From the NCBI GenBank assembly GCA_022478985.1, contig JAKSZP010002681.1, positions 124,001 to 188,000 on the forward strand: a stretch of DNA of 64,000 bases, read 5' to 3'. This stretch comes from Massospora cicadina. Taxonomy: Eukaryota > Entomophthoromycota > Entomophthoromycetes > Entomophthorales > Entomophthoraceae. This document shows, one piece after another, positions 56,081 to 64,000 of the stretch; within the stretch, counting starts at the first letter, position 1, and each line of letters begins with the position of its first letter. Below the pieces are notes generated by a model. It made no database searches. It was given only the letters and a program-made list of their open reading frames with translations, and had not been told where the DNA came from. The position numbers were made by a program, and so were the translations under genes.

Positions 56081-57506
56081 ATGTCTGGGAGAAGTTGGGC
56101 AAGCAAGGCAAGAGGAGCAGGCGGAAGGCCTGCGGACTCTAACGTTTGAAAACGCCCCGGAGAATCTGGTGGAATAGAAAAAATTCTAAAAAAACGGTGG
56201 TCACAATTTCCCCTAAGATACTCGCGTGGCAAGCATGATGCAACCAGTACATCAACACGCCACATTCCCAGACACTTTCATCGGTGGAATTCGGAGTCCG
56301 TGTGTATCTAGACATCCAAAAAACGGCCCTATGGGAAAAATTTTGTGAAGATGTACACAAAATTTTCCCAACCCACAGTGTACGTTGCACCTCACTCCAT
56401 GTCACATGGTTGGCTGGACCTAGGTTTCAAAAGCAAAATAGCAGCAGACAAGGCTGCAGCAGTGCGCATCTTGGTTGACCTCCCCAAAGGGCAATGGGTC
56501 ATCAAAACTAAGCGCACCAGATGGATAAAATCAAACCAAATTTTCCTCACGTTTGACTTTTTGCCTACTATGGTAAAACGTGACATTTTGGAGCAACACC
56601 TGAAAGATGGTCTCGCCATATATGGCGAAATACAATCTTTCAAAATGCAACGTTTCACGCTGATGCCACACCTGTGCACCGGCAAAGCCATCGCAGTTCT
56701 GATCCCAACTGAGGAGATTGCAAAGGACCTAACCCAGATCCCGCACTCCACCTTTATTGACATTGCAGGGCACACCACCCACCCATTCTGGGTAACCGTG
56801 GACAGTGCGCCCCCCATTTTGCACCCACTGTGACGCATTCAGCCATAAGGTGCACACATGCCCCATCAAAGAGGGCGTCACATTCCAAGAGCACCCCTCG
56901 GCGGCCATGGCCAGTGGAGAGGCGCACTATGAACCAACTGCAAGCACCAAGGAGGCTTTCCCGTGGGGAGCACAAGGCTGCTACCTATTGGTAAAGCCCA
57001 TCTCCCCGCAGGAGCGGAAGAAGGCCAAGCAGGCCCATAGGATCGCGGCCAAGGAAGCGGCCAAGGCCACCACCACCATCCCACACTCACAACGCTAGGA
57101 GGACATGGAGACCTTCACGGCGGAAGCAACTTGGGAATCCATCACTCAATCAGATTGGGAGGCCCATGCTGAATGGGCCACTCAATCCGAGGATCTGATG
57201 GGAGATTTGATCTCACCCAATTGCTGCACCCAAGCCCCGGTCAAAACTGACTTGAGACCTATCCCAACCAAAAAAAAAATTTTTTTGCCCCACTCGACAG
57301 TGCACCAAACTTATCCGCACTGCAAAAAAATTCGTCCAACGTCAGGAAAACAAAAAGCAAAGGCCAAAGCCAATGCGACTCTTTCCACAAAAATTAACAA
57401 AAACCCCGATAGCGTTGCTGCTAATACCCACGCTGCTGTGAAAGCCCGTGGGGACCTGGAAGAGGCTGGTGGGCCTGGGGGCCCACCCCTCACACCTAAG
57501 GTGTGA
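56081..57506 (+). pseudogene. LINE-K ORF1, CCHC RNA-binding protein
   Basis: The proposed start is ATG 56081 (MSGRSWASKARGAGGRPADS), with TGA soon after. The well-kept piece 56345-56833 includes FLTFDFLPTMVKRDILEQHL and KDGLAIYGEIQSFKMQRF, matching LINE-D. A frameshift near 56810 precedes the zinc knuckle CTHCDAFSHKVHTC at 56820-56861 (CX2CX4HX4C). A basic, Ala/Lys-rich region follows. TAG at 57096-57098 interrupts it, and the frame then runs to TGA 57504-57506, which overlaps the ORF2 ATG. Confidence 0.85.
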
Positions 57507-60500
57507 TGGGGGAAACCTTCACTCTAGGGACGCTGAATATCGCTGGACTCAAGGCCTCCCCGTCCCAGGCTAGGAAACTGAGTTTTTTACAAAACAATTT
57601 ACCCATGGATATCCTGGCCATCCAGGAGTCCCACTGTCCACAAGGTTCTGAGGAAGCTTGGAAAACAATGCTCCTACCATCCCTATCCTTTTGGTCAAAG
57701 CACTGTGGGGTGCTAATTCAGAAAAACAATTTTTTCAAATTTACATCTTCAGAAACATTCCTAAATGGCCGAGTGCTCATTGTCACCTTCTCATGGGCCG
57801 ATGTTGCACACACAATCATCAACATTTACGCCCCAAACGGTGCACAAGAGCATTGGGAATTTTTCTCATCAGTCAAATCCCTCCCGCTACCCCCAATTCT
57901 TTCCTAGTTGGCGACATAAACTGTTGGCTAACCTCAACAATGGACCGGTGGCCACCGTCACCCCACGCCCCACAGGGTCATGTAGAACTACGCGTTCTAA
58001 AAGCCACCCTTGGGTTAATGGATGCGCTGCTGCGACATGCCCCACTGCTCGAAAACATGATGCGTCCCCACATTTACAATGGCCAATTAAGGTCCATGAC
58101 CCGCATTGACCTTATTCTAGCACCGGCGAAATTCCAACCCCACATCTCCCACTTCAAAACAACGAAAATGGAATTCTCTGACCACCAACTGGTCTTGATA
58201 ACATACCACTTACCCGTCACAGTTGCAAGGCCCCACATTGGTGCAAAATCCACCCCCAGAGCTCGCGTCGCCAGGATTTTCCACATGGGTGGAAGAGGCA
58301 ACTTTGGCAAAATCGTTTGTTGCACCATTTTGTGCGGACCCCATTTCCACATGGGCAACTTTCAAAGAAGACACCATCCGCCACTATCGCCATCTCTCAT
58401 CCAGATGCTCACGAGCCACATCGGCAGTTATAGTGCGCGCGCTGGCAGAATTGGCCCACTTGGAGTCCAACATTCCAGCCTCAGGATATAGCCCTGCATG
58501 GGGCCAGAAGTGGGCGGAGGCAGCCGCCCCAGCCAACGCACTTGAAAGGCAACACAAACATCGGGTTTGTGTCTAATACAGAGCCACACGCATCACTAAA
58601 GGTGACAAGTGCACCACATACTTCTTCAAAATTTTTTTGCACCATGCCAGAGCGTGGCCTGCACACACAGGTGCGAAGATCGGATAATTCTATTATGGAC
58701 ACACTGGCCAAAGTGGCAATCGAAATGTAAAGATATTACTCTGAGTTATACCAAGACTGAACCAATTCAGCCAAAAAATGGCGGAATTTCTTGACAGAGC
58801 TCATATCTGCACCATTTTCTGATACCTGGAAATAATGAATTTAATTACTCCGAACAAATTATGGACTACCATTCGCGGTGCGCCAAACCAAAAATGCCCA
58901 GGCCCAGATGGCATTCCATATGAGTTCTACAAAAAATATTTTAAATATATATCCCCATTGCTGCTAGCCTCACTCAACCAAAGCCTGTTGGAAACGCGCC
59001 TCCTACCAGGAGGACATGAGGCCTTTACAGTCACACTCTTCAAGAAAGGGGATAGGCTAGACTTAGCCAACTGGCACCCATTTCTCTAACAAACACAGAC
59101 ACCAAAATTTTAACAAAAATCATGGCTAACCGTTTAGGGACTGTAGCATCTGCCACCATCTCTCCAGAACAATTTGGTTTCATCCCCAGAAGGTCGATTT
59201 GGGATAACGTGCACTCTGTGGCTAATGTGTGTCAGTCCACAGCCTCTGGGGCACTTGTATTCTTGGACCAACAAAAGGCCTATGATAGAGTAAACTGGGA
59301 ATACCTTAGGGCCTGCCTCCAACAATTCCGCCTACCTCCCCGCTTCATTAACTGGGTGATGCTGCTCACGGAATCTGCAACAATGGCTGTGCGCGGCCCA
59401 GGTTTCCTAATGGAAGTAGTCCATCCTCAAGGGGCCTGCGACAAGGGACCCCCTGAGCCCACTCTTATACAACTTCAGCCTTGACCCACTACTGCGAAAT
59501 GTGAATGCCCAACTCACTGGGGTCCATGTGCCAGGCCAAACCCCAGTCAAGATGATGGCATTTGCAGATGATTGCGTGGTGGGGGTGTCTAATAACAAAG
59601 ATGCACGCGCGCTTGAAGCCCTCATCCAGGAATATTCCCGGGTAAGCAACGTGGCACTGAATGCCTCCAAAACCAAATCATCCTCCTTGGTCAGTTTCAG
59701 AACTGCTGGGCCCCAGCAAGTAGTTCCCAACCCAGCCCATCTGCTCGCCCACGTCCACGCCTTACTAACTCAAAACACACCGCTCCACTGGTGCTCCCCT
59801 TTGTGCCACGACCTACCATAGGACCGGTACGCCATCTGGGCATGTGGTTGGAGGCAGGTGGATACGCGTCAGCAGTAATGGAGTGCCATATACTGGACAA
59901 CGTGACGAAGCGAATCGCCTCTCTCAGAGCCCACCCTACTACCCTCACTGGCAGGGTTGTTCTTGCCAACTCTATGCTCCTATCCAAAGTCTGATTCAGA
60001 GCCCACGCCATCCCCTTCTCCCCAAGCTTCTTCAAATCCCTGTATGCTTTGCTACAAGGTTGGCTTTGGTCAGGCCGCCCTCCACCAGTACGGCTAGAGG
60101 TCATGTTTGGCCCTCATCATCATGGTGGCATGGGCCTACTTGACTTCAAAGCCCATGCCGCCAAGATCCTGGGCACCTGGATTGCGGCTGTCACTGCTCC
60201 TACACTCCCATCCCAACACTGGTCCCGCGCGGCCCGCTCCAACTTCTCCCAAGCCTTGGGCCTCAACAATCCATCAAACCCCCACTCCCTGATGAAATAC
60301 CTCGCATCACACACATCAGCCACAGGTCCTCACGGGACCAAAACCCACTACAAATAAATCCTACTCTCCATGCGAAGCGCAGGTGGAGAATTCGTATTAG
60401 TGGACATACAACCTGAAGAGGCCGCCCCTCTCCTCAGTTCACACAAGAGGTACAGGGGCTACCCATCCATGATGGCGTGATCTCCATTCGACCCCAAGTC

Positions 60501-61125
60501 CTATCAGGGTGGACTACCTGGACATGATGGACATCCCTTATTCCACTGAGACCCAAAAGACTATCTGGAAATACGCACACCATCCTCTGTTGCAGCCTCA
60601 AGTCCGCTCCCATGTGTGGCGCTGCCTGAGGCGGGTGTATCGTACAGCTGAGCGCTCTAATGCTTTACACTCATCCTGTGTCGTGTGTGGCCAGTATGGA
60701 ACGCTGTTCCACCGCCTGGAGAAGTGCCCCACCTCTAAAGTTATATGGCGCGAAGTCCAACGTCTGCTAGGCCAGGATCAAACACATCCCTTCAGTCTGT
60801 CAAGAGATATGTTTGCTTCATCAATGGCCTCCCCCTCCCACCCTCCCTCCGTGCTCTGGTGGTTGCAATCTCCATGTGGACTATCCACACGATTGTCTTG
60901 GATGCCATCGCTGGATCCATCCCCACCCTCCCTGAAGCTGTCCACAGATTCTGGTCTCATTTGGTGGATCACTTTCAAGCGTGGATGTTTGGATATCTCC
61001 CACCGCGTTGCCAACAGCTGGTCTCCTCCTGGTTCCCAGTCTGGTTCATCAAATCAGACCCCTTCCTCCACACGTTCTCAATAGTGGCTACGTCCCCTAC
61101 ACACGTTCCCTCCCCCTTCCCATAA
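57506..61125 (+). pseudogene. LINE-K ORF2: APE endonuclease, RT, C-terminal zinc domain
   Basis: The start is ATG 57506 (MGETFTLGTLNIAGLKASPS). APE: LNIAG, AIQESHC, IINIYAPNG, VGDINCW (GDFN changed to GDIN), RIDLIL and SDHQLV near 58185; one frameshift lies near 57905. RT: CPGPDGIPYEFYKKYF (about 58895), LANWHPF (normally RPI), QFGFIPRRSIWDN, FLDQQKAYDRVNW with the first Asp (about 59262), DPLSPLLYNFS after a frameshift near 59430, and AFADDCVVG with FADD at about 59560-59573. C-terminus: GGMGLLDFKAHAAKILGTWI (60123-60182) and zinc motif CVVCGQYGTLFHRLEKC (CX2CX7HX4C, about 60678-60728). Other frameshifts lie near 58230, 59690 and 60350. Catalytic RT residues are kept. Confidence 0.88.
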
Positions 61126-61259
61126 GTGGCGTTCCCGCTGGCAACAAGAGATAGCATCGCTTCTCTGGGGTACCTCCCCTGGTACTAAGTGTTGTCTCGT
61201 CTGAGTCATATTTGGAAGTGTCCGTCCCATGGTCGGCCTTCCCCGCAACAAATTTAAAA
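61126..61259 (+). other. LINE-K 3' untranslated region and tail
   Basis: It contains GTCCGTCCCATGGTCGGCCT near the end, a variant of the tail core of LINE-D and A2, and then the A-rich end. Confidence 0.65.
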
Positions 61260-61982
61260 TCAATTATTCCATCTCATTGGTGATAATCATCAATTAAATG
61301 GTTAATTGTAATGCTCATAGGATCATATCTGATGATATTTTATAGTTACAATTTCATTGGGGATTGTTGCCAATAGATTGGAGATGAGTAAATTAACTTG
61401 AAATGGGTAATTACTTGTGGGAAATCGTCAGGTTTGGTAGCTGACATGTGATCTGATATGATAAGCAATTTAATTACGCTATTCCTCGTGAATATCAGCT
61501 GGAGTATTTCCCACAATTGAACCAATATCCCTTTTCAGTCGGCTAGGTATGCTGAGATATTACTTTTTGGCTAGGTGTGCTGAGAACCTCGTGGATATTC
61601 CTTTTCTGTCAGCTAGGTGTGCTGAGAACCTCATGGTTACCACAAGTACCCCATATCACATATTCTTCATCATTTTTACCCTATAAATATTCCCTCTCTT
61701 TACTAATAAAAACACCTTAGTACTGTGAATACTTTATTGTTTCCAATTGTGGATTGTTTACTTCAAAGTGAAGTTGTGAAGAAGTCTTCCATCTAAGTGT
61801 CAACGCCAGAGTGAGGTTGAAGTCACTTAAATTCTTTTATATTGCCAGAGTAGGGCTGAAGCTACCCATATATCAAACTCAACTAGGCTAATTGTCTTCA
61901 TATAATTAGCATTTTTGTGTTTATTCCCAGAGTCAATAGTTAAGCAAACCTGTGCACCAGTAGAAGCCCCGCTGTTTTTACA
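61260..61982 (+). repeat. 3' LTR of Ty3-H, second part
   Basis: It resumes with the LINE-K TSD and aligns with 47687-48403, including the TATA box, AATAAA, tandem U3 units and GTTTTTACA end. CATGG (61983-61987) is the Ty3-H TSD. Confidence 0.9.
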
Positions 61983-61987
61983 CATGG

Positions 61988-63436
61988 CTATGACTTGATA
62001 GAATGCTGGTGGTAGAGAGTTAATGTTTTTAAACAATTATTTGGTTTATTGTTGCTCATTGAAAACTTTAACTTAAACTTTTTGAGGGGCAGTAAAAAGT
62101 ACAATATTTCTGTTCAACTCAATCTCATCTTTTCTTTAGTATTGTTCTGTTTCTTGATTCACAAAATGAACCTTTGGTTTAAAAACATAGCATGGCAATT
62201 ACTATAATAGTTATCTAGCTTTTTGCATATTTTACATTTAACTCAACTAACATATGGTATATTAGGGTGAGGGCCATAGTTCTAGGTTTACCCTTTCTTT
62301 AGGGAGATGGCCCTAGTGCATAAATAGGGAAGTTATGGTGGTTTTTGTTAGGCGCCTCAAAAGTGACATTGCATCAGCTAAAGTAAGTTACTGTTAGAGA
62401 AAAGATATCTTCTTCATTAGTAACTGGTAAAAAAAGACCAGTACTATCCCTTGTAGGGCTTTCAGAAGTAGCGAAGGGCAATTTAGCATTAGAGATTAAT
62501 AAAGCATTGCCTCTTATAGCGTCTGCTCTTTAATCAATAACGATCATGAAATACCAATACTGGTTCATCCTTTCTCCAGGAGAATAATAGGAACAGAGTT
62601 TTCTGGGTGGTCATCCTTAAGCTCCGCCAAATCTTTTTAATGAGGTCCTTGGCGATTAAGTAATTTAAGTCAACTTTACTAAATTTCAGTATACCTAAAT
62701 TATGACTTTCAAAGTCTAGGTAGCTTATTAATGTCGCCAGATTAGCAGCCTTGTTGGCACATCCATACTGATCTTTAAAAGGCTAATAAATTGTGCACAT
62801 TATTATTTTTGTCAAACTTAAGTAAGTTAATAGGCTTCATATGAGATTGGCTTTCATGGCTGCTGGGCTGGAGGAACCATGTTAGTCATATATGGCTTTC
62901 TGGATAGAAAGTTAAGAAGTGGGAGCAAAATGTCTTTGAGCCTCTGAAGTGGCACAAACAGAGGGTGTCAAGGTGGTGCAAACGGAGATGGATGCAGTAT
63001 GATAAACTGATTGTATTGAAGTTTTATAGGTGATATATGCTAAAGGATTGTGAGAGGGGTCGCTGGAATATCAGAATGGGTAGAAGCTTTTTGTCTGGAA
63101 TGGATGTGAGAAAGGTAGTTAAATTGCATACAAGTGGCCCTCGTCACACCCAGTGTCAGACTCAGCATGGGGGATTTCACAGGCATTAATAAAGGTGAAA
63201 AAGGGTCATTCACTTAACTGACCCTGGTAACACTTACAAAAATCATTTTTGGATCTCATTTATGACTGAACCATCATATTGAAAAGAGGGAGTCATTACA
63301 CCTTTATTCTTATTCAATATGACCAAATTTTTGTTTATAGGTCAGGAGATCAGCTTAATTTACCTTTATCTAATTGGTAGCCTTACTTTCTGTTCCTGAG
63401 TTTTTACTTGGAGACACAGGGAATAGTTCCTGATAT
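61988..63436. other. Unassigned AT-rich DNA
   Basis: About 1.45 kb between Ty3-H and A3. No open frame above 60 codons, LTR or LINE tail was recognised. It may be old retroelement debris. Confidence 0.45.
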
Positions 63437-63454
63437 AAATCAGTATTAGATCAA
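63437..63454 (+). repeat. TSD of A3, left copy
   Basis: aaatcagtattagatcaa is identical at 63959-63976. Confidence 0.92.
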
Positions 63455-63958
63455 TTCTTTCAATTTATTTGAGGTACGCTGACCAGGGGACGGACAGTAC
63501 TGAATCACAACACTCAAAATGACAAAACAAAACTACTAACCAGGTGGGAAGCAGAAACTGCTAACCCACCATGGCAGAGGGTGAGGAGGGGTCAGGGTGT
63601 TGGTTTTCAAAGACCCGCCTCAATCAAGGGATGTTGGTTACAGTACCAGATCAGAGCAGAGAGCCAGGGCGTTAGGGGCATCCGCATAGTGAGGGTGGAG
63701 GTCAGCGTAGTAGGAGTTTTCCACTTCCTCATCAAGATAATGATGGGAAAGTGTTTCAACAAAAGCTGCGAGGAGAACTTCAGCTTCTTTGTGGGCTTCA
63801 GGAAGTTGGATGAAAAGGGAAATACTGTGGCGGGTGATTTTGGCTGAGGGGTTGAATGAAGCAAGCGTTGTGACATTCATAAAAGCAACTTCAGCATCCT
63901 TGAATAGTTTTGAGATGTCACTGCAGGGAGATTCAGGGAAGTCAGGGGGAAGAAGAGT
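63455..63958 (-). mobile_element. 5'-truncated ORF1-only LINE-like element A3 (504 bp)
   Basis: A minus-strand copy equivalent to A2 from about 2375 to 2853, bounded by a perfect 18-bp TSD. It ends GTCCGTCCCCTGGTCAGC, then GTACCTCAAATAAATTGAAAG. Loss of the 5' part with the TSD retained is the signature of retroposition by a LINE. Confidence 0.9.
63538..63958 (-). pseudogene. A3 ORF1 C-terminal fragment
   Basis: It encodes the same acidic C-terminal region as A2, with ISLFIQLPEAHKEAEVLLAA identical over that stretch, and then variants such as YYADLHPHYADAPN. A frameshift near 63670-63700 separates it from its C-terminal end. It shows no domain that I recognise. Confidence 0.75.
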
Positions 63959-63976
63959 AAATCAGTATTAGATCAA
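63959..63976 (+). repeat. TSD of A3, right copy
   Basis: Second copy of the 18-mer at 63437-63454. The remaining 24 bases of the window are unassigned. Confidence 0.92.
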
Positions 63977-64000
63977 ACAGCTCCATGAAAAAAATTTGTT

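Larger units (their letters stand above)
55991..61259 (+). mobile_element. Full-length APE-type LINE (LINE-K), 5.3 kb
   Basis: LINE-K is inserted in the Ty3-H 3' LTR with a 17-19 bp TSD. It starts ACTTTTCTTTCTCGTTGC like LINE-D and ends GTCCGTCCCATGGTCGGCCT and then AACAAATTTAAAAT. ORF1 is 56081-57506 and ORF2 is 57506 to about 61125. Its protein sequence is close to LINE-D throughout, so both are one family. Several frameshifts and stops make it defective, but it is better kept than LINE-D. Confidence 0.92.
47567..61982 (+). mobile_element. Ty3/gypsy element Ty3-H with LINE-K inside its 3' LTR
   Basis: 837-bp 5' LTR (47567-48403), primer-binding site, gag, protease, RT, RNase H, integrase, an antisense coding remnant, a polypurine tract and a 3' LTR (55862-61982 including LINE-K) make a complete layout. 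The 5-bp TSD CATGG is exact. Without LINE-K it measures about 9.1 kb. Domain blocks are well kept, but in-frame stops, mostly TGA, and several frameshifts break every ORF. By eye the LTR copies are about 90% identical, so it is younger than Ty3-1 and Ty3-G. Confidence 0.92.

Noticed and set aside
2375..63958. A2 and A3 as inverted ends of one 61-kb unit
   Set aside because: Each has its own different TSD, so they are independent insertions.
1..64000. CRISPR arrays, rRNA, bacterial operons or a host gene
   Set aside because: No regularly spaced repeats, no rRNA-like stretch and no non-transposon protein domain were seen in any frame.

Overview
This window is a eukaryotic intergenic block made almost entirely of nested, decayed retrotransposons. 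I find no host protein-coding gene, rRNA, CRISPR array or bacterial-type operon. The organism cannot be named from this sequence. The mix of Ty3/gypsy elements (one with a chromodomain remnant), APE-type LINEs with CCHC-knuckle ORF1 proteins, a tRNA-derived SINE and a mariner-like MITE, all in AT-rich DNA, indicates a large repeat-rich nuclear genome. A fungus or fungus-like eukaryote is one possibility (low confidence). Many broken frames carry CGA-to-TGA type changes, which suggests cytosine methylation of silenced repeats.

Layout. 1-3090: an ORF1-only LINE-like element (A1) with a complete second copy (A2, 956-2853) inside it, marked by a 20-bp target-site duplication (TSD). 3192-12728: an old Ty3 element (Ty3-1) whose gag region holds a collagen-like Gly-X-Y run and another ORF1-only element (B). 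12729-14437: AT-rich filler containing a 17-bp LINE-tail micro-insertion. 14455-19683: full-length minus-strand LINE (LINE-D, 17-bp TSD). 20359-42279: Ty3 element Ty3-G, split by a minus-strand chromovirus (Ty3-F, 21507-28505, TSD CAGGG), by a GC-rich LINE (LINE-E, 31481-37928, 13-bp TSD) and by a SINE (38448-38574, 16-bp TSD). 42280-47076: scattered minus-strand Ty3 remains (Ty3-I) and unassigned AT-rich DNA. 47077-47157: an 81-bp MITE flanked by TA. 47567-61982: Ty3 element Ty3-H (TSD CATGG), related to Ty3-G, with LINE-K (55991-61259, about 19-bp TSD) inside its 3' LTR. 61988-63436: unassigned. 63455-63958: 5'-truncated ORF1-only copy A3 on the minus strand (18-bp TSD).

How the parts relate. 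LINE-D and LINE-K are the same family and share their 5' ends. They encode ORF1 (CCHC knuckle) and ORF2 (APE endonuclease, RT, C-terminal CCHC). The ORF1-only elements (A1, A2, A3, B) and the SINE lack RT, yet end in 3' tails resembling that LINE family (GTCCC..GG....ACCT core). This suggests one LINE machinery mobilising two kinds of passenger: a SINE and an ORF1-carrying 'half-LINE' comparable in concept to mammalian HAL1. That is the most interesting system here. Ty3-G, Ty3-H and Ty3-1 share a TGGTGCTC primer-binding start. No Ty3 copy looks autonomous. LINE-E is the least decayed element, with only a few frameshifts in its main frames.
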